NCBI GenBank assembly: GCA_964036275.1
Contig: OZ038440.1
Span: forward strand, 12,995,690 to 13,059,689
Direction: 5' to 3'
DNA length: 64,000 nucleotides
From: Litoditis marina
Lineage: Eukaryota; Nematoda; Chromadorea; Rhabditida; Rhabditidae
A model generated the notes under the pieces. It had not been told where the DNA came from, did not search any database, and worked only from the letters and a program-made list of their open reading frames with translations. How positions within the stretch are numbered: the stretch's first letter is position 1; every line of letters begins with the position of its first letter. Shown piece after piece: positions 44,901 to 56,770 of the stretch. Made by a program: the position numbers and the translations under genes.

Positions 44901-47900
44901 CTGTCGCGTGACTAGAGATGAATGAACCGGTTCATTGGCTAGTATGACTTCCAATGAGCATGTATGGCTGGCACAACTTCTCAGTACAGTCGTGGGTATC
45001 CACAATTCTGACTGTCGCGTGACTAGAGATGAATGAACCGGTTCATTGGCTAGTATGACTTCCAATGAGCATGTATGGCTGGCACAACTTCTCAGTACAG
45101 TCGTGGGTATCCACAATTCTGACTGTCGCGTGACTAGAGATGAATGAACTGGTTCATTGGCTAGTATGACTTCCAATGAGCATGTATGGCTGGCACAACT
45201 TCTCAGTACAGTCGTGGGTATCCACAATTCTGACTGTCGCGTGACTAGAGATGAATGAACCGGTTCATTGGCTAGTATGACTTCCAATGAGCATGTATGG
45301 CTGGCACAACTTCTCAGTACAGTCGTGGGTATCCACAATTCTGACTAACGCGTGACTAGAGATGAATGAACCGGTTCATTGGCTAGTATGACTTCCAATG
45401 AGCATGTATGGCTGGCACAACTTCTCAGTACAGTCGTGGGTATCCACAATTCTGACTGTCGCGTAACTAGAGATGAATGAACCGGTTCATTGGCTAGTAT
45501 GACTTCCAATGAGCATGTATGGCTGGCACAACTTCTCAGTACAGTCGTGGGTATCCACAATTTTGACTGTCGCGTAACTAGAGATGAATGAACCGGTTCA
45601 TTGGCTAGTATGACTTCCAATGAGCATGTATGGCTGGCACAACTTCTTAGTACAGTCGTGGGTATCCACAATTCTGACAGTCGCGTGACTAGAGATGAAT
45701 GAACCGGTTCATTGGCTAGTATGACTTCCAATGAGCATGTATGGCTGGCACAACTTCTCAGTACAGTCGTGGGTATCCACAATTCTGACTGTCGCGTAAC
45801 TAGAGATGAATGAACCGGTTCATTGGCTAGTATGACTCCCAATGAGCATGTATGGCTGGCACAACTTCTCAGTACAGTCGTGGGTATCCACAATTCTGAC
45901 CGGCTGGTCGTTCAATTTCATCCCTGTAGTAATGTTGTCCGGGCTGAAAAGTTCAAAAAGCGGACTTATTCGTTAAATTAAAAATTGAGAATTTTGCCTA
46001 TTGAGAACAAAAACAGGCTCCTTTTGGTGGAGAAAAGTTTCATATTTCAACTAACCAGCAGGCGATGACCATAGATTGAGTGAACTCGGCAACGACATAG
46101 AGATGGGTGCCGAGGAGGGTCCAGACGGCTCGAGAGTACCCGTTCGTGGCGGGATTCCTATGGCAAGCGACGAGGGACGCAATGTGGAATTCTGCAAATG
46201 TTGTAGTTCATGAATTGCATAGTAGCTGTTTATAATGTCGATATATTGGTTGTTTGTTGTCGTGCTACCTACAAATGTAGATAAATCAGGAATTTCCCCG
46301 AACCTTTCTCAACCTCTCGTCGTTAACTGGTTATCCGGCTTCGGCATGACTTCCTGTTGGGCTCATTTTTCGCTAAAATCGGAAGAATAGGCCTACTGTT
46401 GATGCGAAGCCATGAATTTTCACGAAAAAAACTGAAACTGAAAAACGTTTGGTTCAAAATCCTAATGGATATAACCACGTATCCACCTAGGAATGACCAC
46501 GACTATCCCCTACCATATATATATACGAACCGTGTTGGTGGCTGGTGAGGTGGTGGCCACATCGATGGTGGAGGAGGAGGGGGAGACGGAGAACCGGCGC
46601 ATTTTCCGGACAACCGGAGTGGACGGACCGGCCGAAGAAGTGGACGGAACCGCCTGGGGGATGGCCGGCAGAGAACCCCATTCGGCTGAAAGAATAGAAT
46701 CATACACCAGTAAGGTGTGACTATTCTTCTAAAGAATGCGACCCGTCTTTCTATCTACTTATTTTATGAAAATTCCCCGCTTTTTGAATATTTCTAGCTA
46801 TTCGGACAATCATATTAGAGTATGAATATGGTTTCACTGGCTACAAACGTTCCCATAACAGCTATTTCATTGCCACCTTGAACCACATAGTACTTAGATT
46901 AGAGAAATTATGTTTTCTCAGAAGAATGAAAAATGATGAAATGTTTGCTACGTATTATATATATTGTAAAATGCAATTCAGCTCACCTTTCATGATTGAA
47001 TCCGACGTGGAAACAGAAAACTTCTTGATTGTCCTTGACGATTCGAGGTTGGTTGATTCCAAAGAATGTGTACTGCCAGTCATGACCCGAATCCGTTCCT
47101 GCAACTTTACTTGTTATGCAGCGTAGTAAGCGAATAGTTTTCCGATGAGCGTCTGTACCCAAAATCGTTTTTTTTTTTACAGTGAATAGGCGCTGCTACC
47201 AGCAATCGAAAGTACGGGAGTCTACTGTGCTGAAGCACCGATACCTTCATTAAGAAGACAACACGGCTGTACAGTAAGCATATGGTTTCGCACTTCTCCG
47301 TATATTCTACATAAATTTTAATACATAATTTTGGATAGCTAACCAAATCCACTGATCCGTTCCTTTCTACATTATTCGAGTGGGATAATTAATAAAATTA
47401 TCATCAACTTCCACGTTTTAACCGTGCGTTTACCGTTGTTGTAGTTTGATCGTTTAAAACAAAGATTCACTAATGTAAAGGACTAATCACTAATTGGTTC
47501 GAGATTACTCCTCGTTGTAGTTTGATGTCACCCACATTGATATCGGCGACCGTTTCGGCGCAGGTGAGGGAAGAACTGCGAGTTATTCGCTTGACGGGTG
47601 GCAGCTGCGTGGCGGGGGTCTGCTGTTCCTGACAGCCGACATGTTTCTCCGTCTCCGGAGGAAACATGGTCGCAGGCGCAGCTGAAATATTCTCCAGTTT
47701 ATTTTACAAGTTTGTTTTTGCCTGAACTAACCATAAGATTTAATTAGTTAACATCTTACCTTGACAATGAGTACCTCTGAACATAATAATAAATTAGACT
47801 ATTCGGAAAACTTTACAGGATTATGTTTTCTGCCCACCTTCATCCTCCTTCGTATCTTCTTTCTTTTCCTCTCCCTTCTCTTCTCCCTCTTCCTTTTTCT

Positions 47901-50900
47901 CTTCCCCCGGGGGACAGGTGTTGACGCGCATTCTATTCAACGCGGCCTGTTTGTTCCGCTCACAGAAGACGCGAATCTCGTCAAAGTACCGTTGGAACTC
48001 CTCCTGATAAGGACGAACCTGTAGTACAACCAAACACGCACTACACTCCAACTACAAGCAAACCAAATGCATACACAAACAGACATATACTAGAAGTAAA
48101 TTGAATAGTCACGTAAAGTTAGCATTCTGATGAGATATCGTGCACTTTGCCATCACACGTTTCTGAGTTCTGCTTTATTTAACATGTTTCACGTGACTGT
48201 GCAATTGACTAACAGTATAAGGGTCTTTTCATACCTTTTTGTCGGCCACCCATACATAGATCAAAGTATGATCATTGATTGTGTGAGGTACGTACAGTAC
48301 ACACGATCGATAACTATACTTTGATCGCTCGGTGTATCTGTCGCAGACCAAAAAAGTATGAAGGGACCCTAAATTCGGAGGGCTATCACCAGCCGAATCT
48401 TAGATTTTTTATACACTCACGTGACCCTGATACCTGATTTTCAATCTCTGTACTGTCTGTCCTACCCTCACAATTATACCCCTTCTTGCCCTTCGGAAAC
48501 TATAATATTTCGCTCAATTTGGACAATAAATTAATTTTACGTGTGGAATCCGGGTGCCTGCTACTTCTATATTTAACCGGCCGAATCGAGGTCACGTGAG
48601 CGGTTGATTGGATTAATTTGTTGGCGCATCGGGTTCATGTTAAATCGTTGACAGCCCGATATTATCGATCGAGAGAAAAGCAAGTGTTATTGATCAACTT
48701 TTCGTAAGCACTACAAACTATAAATAGAGATTGCCTACGCGTTCATTGTTGCCGTCATGAACTAATAAAACCATGCAGGCAACTATTTCAACACAAACAA
48801 GATCAAATTAATAGGTGTTATTAACGCAAGCTTTGCACTCAAACGTTAGCTAGAGCCGATTTCGCTAGTAGCAACTTTTTTAGTTTATGAGCAAGGAAAA
48901 GGGACAAGCAACTACAACTACAACTAAGCATGCAGGTAAGAGCGGTTATTCGCATCGAAAACGATCTACGTAGCAAAAACTGATTAAATGGTATGTAGAA
49001 ACTCTATAAGCATTTTGAACTCAATCCATAACTGATGACTGGAGATTACAAAAACAAACAAACAGGCGGGACAACTAAGCTAGATGCCAATTATCTGTTT
49101 CGCTATAAAGGAGCAGCTGACTTTTTCGGATGTTTTTTTTCAAATTCAGATCTAACGAACGGATAATTTTGGGTCTGGATCCCTGTTCCAACAATTACTT
49201 GATTCCTCGGAGAGAATAAAACTAAGCGAGAACTGGTAGTTTTGATAAGGTCTCACAGTTTTTCAAAACCAAAAAAGTCAGATGATCTCTGTTCTTTCTA
49301 ATAGCACCAGCCGCGGCAACTCAAGAATGCCAGCTATTTGTCTACAACCATGAAAATGTCACGTGGAACGTACTGAAACATCGGAAACTGTTCACCTAAT
49401 TATATCACGTTTTTTCATATACAATCTTTCAAACGTTCCACGTGACTATTCATTTTACTAGCAGTATTACGTTGAAAAGTACCTTTTCAGAGCTGGCGAC
49501 TGCACAGGTTTGGTCGAGGTTCATCAGGGTGATCGAATGGTTCATCTTCATGGCCGAATGTAGAGCTAGAAGACCGGCAGAACCTAAACAATACTATTTA
49601 TACCTCGTCAACTCTTTTTTTTACGTCTAACAAGTACACATCTGACAATGTGGAAAGTTGCATGTCCAAAATACACTATTATGATATACATAAAAAGAAC
49701 TGAACAGAGGAGCAAATTTCAAATTGACGTAATAACAACACGACTGCGCTAAACTATATGGGAACTGGGTTGCTATATCAAAATTTCATAACTAATTCAA
49801 TTTTGTCAATAATCAAAAACACGAACTTTGAAGTAAATGAACTACTCGAGAGTAATCGAGAACCGAACCGACCTATGCCAGGATTGTCGCGCAGATCCAC
49901 TCTGACCATGGCGTCATTGTCAGCCAGACACTCGGCTAGTACGATGGCCGCTGTAACACAGAACAATATCCATTTTGTCAACAGCGGGTCACCCAATTAG
50001 GGGGTTTTCTTGATTTTACATCAACAGGAGGATGATAATCGAAAAAATCAACTTATTGAATTTGACATTTTTCTACAATACACGACATCCGTAGCGAAGA
50101 GACATTCGAGAAAGATATCGGGACGACCCTCCAGGAACACCATTTCGTGAACTATTAGAAGTGATGTAAGAAATCTTGAACTCTTGAAACTGTCGTTTTC
50201 CCCAAAATAATCAAATCATTTTGTAATCAAATCAATCAAATCAACGAGTGCCAGTATCGCAGTGTGATACAGTATCTCACCCTGGCAGTTCATCTTTGTG
50301 TTCTGTAGTCCCAGTCTGTGTAGACTGACGCTGTTGGCCAACGCGTGTTTCAGTTGCAACAACCCGTCCACCCCGAGGGGGTTACTACCGATGTTCAACG
50401 TCTCCACGTGAGGGTTGTCCTGCTGAAATACAAAATCACATAAGGACATACCATTTTAGAAAAAAACTAACTAAAATAAAAAGCAAAATTGTTTTACAAA
50501 AACACGACGCTTTTATGAACAAGCACAACTAATTGTTAACATCGGGCTACTTCTACAATCAAAAATAAATATAAAGATTAGCCTTCACTTGTTTTTTCAT
50601 TTTCGGTTCTTGTTTGGCTCTTATTCTGTTTTTTTATGCTAAAATGAAGAACTCTTTTTGAAGAGTCATAGAATGACACATGACTTCACAACCGCGACAG
50701 CGTATATGCAAAATCTTGTATCTCCCATAACCTTATCACTATCTATTCATACAAGATACATTCCGCTCAATAGTTTTATCCAGATTAGCTTGAACAAACG
50801 TGCGATAAAGTTCTGAAATATGGTTCAAACCAGTGTCGATGGTGTAGTTTACCTATAAAGCCAACATGTCTATCTCAGGACCCCTTCCCCGTTTCTTCGT

Positions 50901-53900
50901 AGCAAAACAACCATCCCTGTTCCTTTTCGTTCTCGTTTTCAGATTGAATAGTAACTGACCAGCACTCTCGACAATGCCTCCATGCTACTGCTGGTAATCC
51001 GATTATTCCATACGACCAGTGCAGTCAGACCACTCTGAGCACACGTATCCACCGCACGCAGCGCATCGCACAAGTGACGCATACCCGCATCCTAGAAAAT
51101 AGACAGGAGATATAATAGTCACGCAATAACGTTGTCCGGAAACGTATAGCCAGGAAAACTGGTGTTGAATTCTGAATTCTTTCTGGAGTGAGAGACCAAC
51201 CTACTAATATCCAAATTCCTGAACGTGTGACTATATCGCGCGCAGCGCGAAGCGCTGTGCGAGATTTGTCTTTGGTTCGGCTAATGCGCGCTTTCATTTT
51301 TTTAGTTCTTCCTCAAAAAGGCCCAAACTTGCAAATCAAAACTTTTTATGATTTGTTGATATTTCATGGCATATTTACAAGCTATGTTCCAAATTTGAAC
51401 AAAATTTGAACAAGTTTGAGCCGAGTTATGACGTTATGCGCTTCATGCAGACCGCCAACTTCTCTTTGAAAATGTCTCTGCGTCTCTTCATTTCGTGCAC
51501 TCTCTCGCCCTCTCTATCGGGGTAAATGAAATTGCGTTATAACTCAGCTCAGTCCTAACCAATTCAAGTATAATTTGAAGTATGATACCACGACATAAAC
51601 TGACATCGATTTAGATGTAAGTGTTCTACTGATGACGCCATCGAGGATTCTGGAGCTCGGATGACAGCATAGTCGAAACAAGGGAAAATTCCCAGTTCAA
51701 GGGTTTCTACTTTTCTTCTACTTATCTACTCAAACCCTGACGGACCAGAATAAATTAACGAAAAAATTGTTTCAAACAAAGTTATAGACATTTTTCGGAA
51801 AAGGTCTGCGTCTCTCCATTCAGCACGCTCTCTCACTCTCTCTCTCTGTCCGGTCGACAACTCAAACTGTACTGTAACTTAGAGAAACAATTACCGATTT
51901 GCTTGAAAATTGAAATATGATGCCCTCGTGACTTTTTTTGAATATGAAGTATTCTACTTCTGACGTCCTTCAGGATTCTGGAGACCAGATGACGTCATTT
52001 TTGAAAACTGCAACGTTGACGTCAAATATATTTTCAAATGATGGTAATATCTTCGAAAGGGTCAATTAACGGTGAAAACCAATCTAAGCGTGACGTATTC
52101 TGGGATTCAGAAGGCCAGATGACGTCAACTTTTGAAAATGCAGAATTAACGTGAAATATATTTGCGAATGCTGAAAATATATTAAAAATGGTACATTAAC
52201 GATGAAGCTCTATCTGAATATGACTTATTCTAGAATTCAGAAGGCCAGATGACGTCAACTTTGGAAAAAATTACGTGAAATATGTTTTCGAATGCTGAAA
52301 GTTTCTTAAAAATCGTCAATTCACGACGAAACTTCATTCAAACATGACGTATTCTGGGATTCTGGATACCAGATAAAGTAAGTTTTTAGAACTGCAATGT
52401 TGACGTCATATTTTTTCGAATGATGGTAATACTTGACGAGTGGTTCATCAGGAAAACAATTTTTCTTCACCGTACAGATCAAACCACATACCTACGGCAT
52501 GTATACAAAAAGAGAAAAATTCATGAAAAAGTGGGGGCCCAACGACTGTGAGATTTGTCTTCTGCTGTGCGCCCCTTAGACAACTACCCTCAAATGGAGC
52601 AGCTACTGCTACAAAAACGAAAAAATACTAATATATTCAAGTATAACTGTTCATTACAAACATACAAAAGTCGTAAAATATTTTCTCAAACATGTAAACT
52701 AGAATCTACAAATCACAGATGTTAACTCAACGTAGTCAATAATAGAATACCTGGTTTTGTGCACAATGGTTGGCATTTTTTGTCATTACTTCAATTCTAG
52801 GTGCTATAACGTTTGTCATATTATTCAACAGTTGTTCTCTCTTTTGCAACTGTGATTTGTAGATTCTAGTTTACATGTTTGAGAAAATATTTTACGAGTT
52901 TTGTATGTTTGTAATGAACAGTTATACTTGAGTATATTAGTATTTTTCGGTTTTTGTAGCAGTAGCTGCTCCATTTAAGAATAGTTGTCTAAGGGGCGCA
53001 CAGCAGAAGACAAATCTCACAGTCGTTGGGCCCCCACTTTTTCATGAATTTCCCCATACTTTACGCAGAATTCGGTTAGTTATGGAATCGGTTACCCTTG
53101 TGCAACTTTATCAATGTGTTACTTTGTCAATATCCCGAGAAGGGCTGTGCCACTAAACTGTCTTATCAAGTTTTTCACTTCCCAAACTCTTTCTCTCTAC
53201 AAACCTTCTCTCTCTCTCCCTCTCTCTCATCTCTCAGTCAGTATTTCAAGTGAGACTGAACCACATACCCCTAGCTCGTTGTTCCTAAGGTCCAACATCT
53301 GTAGAGTGGTATTACTGGTGATCAACTGATGAAGATGAGCTCCATCCGTAGGCTGCAGTTGATTCTCACCGAGGTACAATTCCTGTAAGACAACCCTGGT
53401 ATATCATTGAGGTTTTCGAACAAAGTTTCAATTCACAAAAAGTTTATCTTTCTCTCCTTTTCTCTCTCTTTCTCTATGCCCCCTCCCCCTCTCTGTTTTC
53501 CCTTCTCCTCTCTCTCACTCTCTCTCTGTTTCCACCTCTACCCTCTTAATCTCCTCTCTCCCCTCCCTCTCTCTCTCTTTCTCTCCCACTCTTTATCTCT
53601 TCGAACCTACCTTGAGCGTGGTATTAGTCTTCAGTGCACACGACAATAGTAGTATATTCTTCCCAGAGAGTGCCACATTCTCCAGATGAAGTGAGGTGAG
53701 ACAGGGTGGTGGCTGCACCCGAAGACATCTGCACAATGCCGGGAACGCCCTCTCGATGGACGTGTAACGCAGATTCAGCACTTGCAGGGAGGAGCACTGA
53801 AAACAACTATTGTACTTCATACTTATTTATCGGCGGCAGATATATAGAGCAAAGTACAATCAGTGTTCTATACATGCAGTACACACGATCGATAACCATA

Positions 53901-56770
53901 ATTTGCTCGATGTATCTGTCGCCGACTGAAAAAAGTATGAAACCTTTCAAGTTCGCATCTCGGTCAGAACCGCTGTATTTGTAGTTTGATTCTGGTACTG
54001 GTTCGGTTGTAATTTTGCACTTAGAGTCCCATCACTCAATACAATAAACTTTCACTGCTAATTTAGAAATGATCGGAAAACTGAAAAAAAAAACTAACCA
54101 CGAAAAGAGCAGAATTTTAAAACTTTTGTTGAAATACTCTCTTACTCAAAACATAACTTACATTTTTGATGGCTCTGAGCATGGTAGACCATCCGCGAAT
54201 GCCGATCTGTCGATTGAAGGACAGATTCAATTTGACGGCCGAATCGTAGAACTCGAGCATTTCGGATAGGGAAACGAGACACTGGAAATGAAACGGGATT
54301 ATTGCGGAAAACCAAGATCTGAAACAATAATTACCCGATGAAAAAAGCTAGTTCACAGCAGTCCCCAAACACTGGAATTCAATATTAGACTAGCCATGGA
54401 AATCTATCAAACTTTCTCATATTCCCCTGATTAAGAATGTACCATTTTCTACCCACTATTTTTAGATACGTCATAATTCATCTCTTTTCAGGACTTCCGA
54501 GCGCAGGGTCAAACCCAAATAACATAGGCAAAGCCAAGCTGCTACAATGCGGAAAATAACATGTTTACAGTTTATTCGCTAATACAATCTATTCTAATTT
54601 CTATAAGCAGAAAAAGTGAGCAAAACTAACATCATCATCTAGGAAAGTGTATTCGAAGTTGAGCGAGTCGAACTGAGCCCTCCGGAACACCTCTTCCAGG
54701 GCCTCCATGTGAGCATGCGAGACGCGTTCTCCCTTCAACGACAACGACTCTTGACGAGCCTGCGACGAGCGATGCATGTACTGAAAAACTTTGGTTACTT
54801 TTGTAGAACTCTGGAACTTCTGGTTACTTTTACAGAATTCGGTTACTTCCAGCGTCGGTTTCTACGTTTCTGACTGACAGTGTGAAACAAAAGCCAACAA
54901 CGACTCCTGACGAGTCGACGACTTTAGAATCTTTTGGTTACTTTTATAGAAGTTACTTTCCGCGTCGGTTACTGGTTACTGCCTCATCACTTTCATGGTT
55001 GACCTTGCGAAACAAATTGCTTCCAGCGTATATTTGGTCACTCTTCTTGCGAATCATTTGAAGACACAAACCACAACTCTAGGGCGAACCGATTTCTACT
55101 ACTATACTATTACAAATACCATTTTTAATATTACCATAACGAACCCCAATCTGTCGCTCCACTTCCTGGCTTGGTGCTATACGGTATCGTTCACAGGCAG
55201 AACGGTACCGGAGCAAGATCTCCTGCGGGTCGGCTACCGTCACATTTTCTGCAAAAAAAAATCGATTATACAAAAGAAACGTAATAAACACAATATATTT
55301 GAACCGTGTCATTTCTTTCCACACTTCAACCATAATCTCGGCTAGAAAACCAGAAAAAATCGAGAAAACCGGCTTCTTTTTTGAAAACCTTATTTTTTGA
55401 CATTCTCGATGTAAACTCATCAAGTTTGACTGTTTCAATCGACAAACAGACTACTATTTGATGAATAGTCAGTAGGACCATACTGATGTGTGATTTCAAC
55501 TTGTACACTTCTGTTTTGCACTGGGAAAACCAGTTTGTGCGGGTCGCACCACCCGGTTGGAAGATAACACAATGAGAGTTGATGGTCTTGTTTCAATCAA
55601 CGAAAGAAGTTTATAGGAACAAAAGATAGTGCTCTCCAATGATTCTAATAAAAATGAAGGCGGTAGAATGTTAAAGGAAAATACATAAGTTTTCACTTTC
55701 CAAAGTACAAAAAATTATAGTACGAAAGAATCAGAAAATAGTTCCGTGATAATCTGAGTGATTTTCAGAAACTCTTTTGCAATACAATGTGCGCATGGAG
55801 ATGAAATGAAAAAGTTATACTTTTCATAAAACAGGGAGCCCCAAGTTGAACAACTGGTGTTCATGTACAACCTAGCCGGCCGAACAAAACACTTTCCGCA
55901 AACACCACATTCACCCAAAATTTCAACAATAAACTATTTCGGTACAGCAGAGAAAAACATTGAACTAAAACAGCAAAACTCAATCGGAGACTGAAGACAA
56001 TTAAGATAAGAATTTTTTCTCAGAGTACGTGAAATGAAGAATTTCTCGTAAAGTAAAATAGACGGATGAATGAAATAAAGGTTTCAATTCAACGAAAAGT
56101 TTAGTTTTCATTGAAGAATAGAGATTGGGAAAAATCAAAGTCGGCCAGCAGCTGGCACCAATTTTCAAACAATAGTGCAACATTTGGGTTGCGTGGTCAA
56201 AACGTGTAAGAGCGAGGGATTCTAAAATCGAGCTAAATTTTGATTTTATTTCTCATTTCTATGTGTAACCACAGCCAATTCCACAATGAAAATTCTCAGT
56301 TTGTAGCTGCCAGATCAGAATGCACAAATCACCGGAAAAAAACAGCAGAAATACCCACTTTCTTCTAGCTCAGAATTATATTCACGTCAACTATAATAAA
56401 ATGATCAACTTTAGGAAACTGAAACCCATAGCTGAACTGTAGTTTGAACTCAATACACACCATTACATGTGCGTTTCGAGAGAAAAGCAACGAGATCAAA
56501 CTTGGAACATACGCTATTGAGTTGCTTTTAGAAGAGTTAACCCTATATAACATGATTAACTGACCATTCGTGTCATCTGGTGTTGGTCCCGTTTCATCCC
56601 AGTTTCCGTGGAAGGGAGAGGTGGGTGCAGCGGAGAAACCAGTGATCAGGTCCTCGTTGAAACGAACATTTCGATCGTGCGAACATCGTTGTATCGGACT
56701 GTCCTCTGAATTTCTATTGTTCGCCTTGGTGTTCTGGTCAGAATCGAGTGAGGTCCAACTTTTCTTGACT
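41972..56770 (-). CDS. PPP1R37: PPP1R37-like leucine-rich-repeat regulator of protein phosphatase 1
   Basis: Eighteen exons: ~56770-56565, 55248-55145, 54780-54631, 54281-54162, 53796-53611, 53382-53269, 51091-50960, 50422-50281, 49950-49873, 49583-49483, 48018-47838, 47681-47536, 47098-46987, 46685-46531, 46191-46056, 43144-42984, 42698-42586, 42161-41972 (TAG). Phases agree from the second exon on. The N-terminus has NVRFNEDLITGF, matching the PP1-docking RVxF site of PPP1R37. Then come LKGERVSHAHMEALEEVF and ribonuclease-inhibitor-type LRRs (LNLSFNRQIGIRGW, LQVLNLRYT, LELYLGENQL, LQMLDLRNNELG, LVVWNNRITSSSM, ETLNIGSNPLGVDG, VRVDLRDNPG). An acidic Lys/Glu stretch follows, then low-complexity sequence with RRFSVSP and a final basic helix. 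PPP1R37 inhibits PP1 in mammals. The exact start is unresolved. The 43145-46055 intron holds a large minisatellite. Confidence 0.9.
43351..45900. repeat. 111-bp minisatellite, 23 copies, in a PPP1R37 intron
   Basis: Units such as GGCTAGTATGACTTCCAATG recur from 43383 to 45825, a span of exactly 22 x 111 bases, so there are no indels. Each unit has the 16-base palindrome AATGAACCGGTTCATT. Variant bases repeat with a 777-bp (7-unit) period; for example AACTGG in place of AACCGG occurs only at 44370 and 45147. The minus-strand frame is open through nearly the whole array because 111 is a multiple of 3, with stops only near 43809 and 45345. Flanking PPP1R37 exons splice across it in phase, so I treat it as intronic. 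Confidence 0.97.
48088..48217. mobile_element. 130-bp mariner-like MITE, copy 2
   Basis: It has the same length as the copy at 10624-10753, the same ends (TACTAGAAGTAAATTGAATA; CAATTGACTAACAGTA) and TA on both sides. The body differs at scattered single bases. It abuts another MITE directly at its right edge, sharing the TA. Confidence 0.85.
48220..48370. mobile_element. MITE with AGGGTC..GACCCT termini, copy 2
   Basis: A 151-base element starting AGGGTCTTTTCATACC and ending GTATGAAGGGACCCT, with long inner arms (GGCCACCCATACATAGATCA). It lies 2 bases after the mariner-like MITE. Copies 1 and 3 (28818-28973 and 53814-53946) share the body but have more worn ends. Confidence 0.82.
51420..52450. 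repeat. Degenerate ~125-131 bp tandem repeat carrying TGACGTCA sites, PPP1R37 intron
   Basis: GGATTCTGGA..CCAGATGACGTCA blocks recur near 51973, 52102, 52233 and 52357, with an older copy at 51644. A larger ~329-base unit (CTCTGCGTCTCT..CACTCTCTC) is duplicated at about 51470 and 51795. ATGACGTCA is kept in three units while the rest has drifted. The 51230-51270 edge carries a GCGCAGCGC hairpin also seen at 908. Confidence 0.7.
52514..53054. repeat. 541-bp foldback element with ~205-bp arms, PPP1R37 intron
   Basis: Bases 52514-52719 and 52850-53054 are inverted copies with few mismatches, starting GAAAAATTCATGAAAAAGTG at the outer edge and ending AAATCACAG at the inner edge. The 130-base loop is AT-rich. 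The outer part contains GGGGGCCCAACG, a string also near 1096. Confidence 0.88.
53130..53600. repeat. CT-rich pyrimidine tracts in PPP1R37 introns
   Basis: Two stretches dominated by CTCTCT and CCCTCTC strings, one on each side of the small LRR exon 53382-53269. On the gene's strand they read as GA-rich purine tracts. No coding potential. Confidence 0.8.
53814..53946. mobile_element. MITE related to 48220-48370, copy 3
   Basis: Arms CATACTTATTTATCGGCGGC and the complement of GTCGCCGACTGAAAAAAGTATG, with CAGTACACACGATCGATAAC in the centre. It is slightly shorter than copy 2 and lies just upstream (gene sense) of the exon at 53796-53611. Confidence 0.78.

Noticed and set aside
43351..45900. 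CRISPR-like array
   Set aside because: Units are contiguous 111-base repeats with no unique spacers, in a eukaryotic intron.
47821..48051. Separate Lys/Glu-rich small protein gene
   Set aside because: The frame is an internal exon of PPP1R37 with matching splice sites and phase on both sides.
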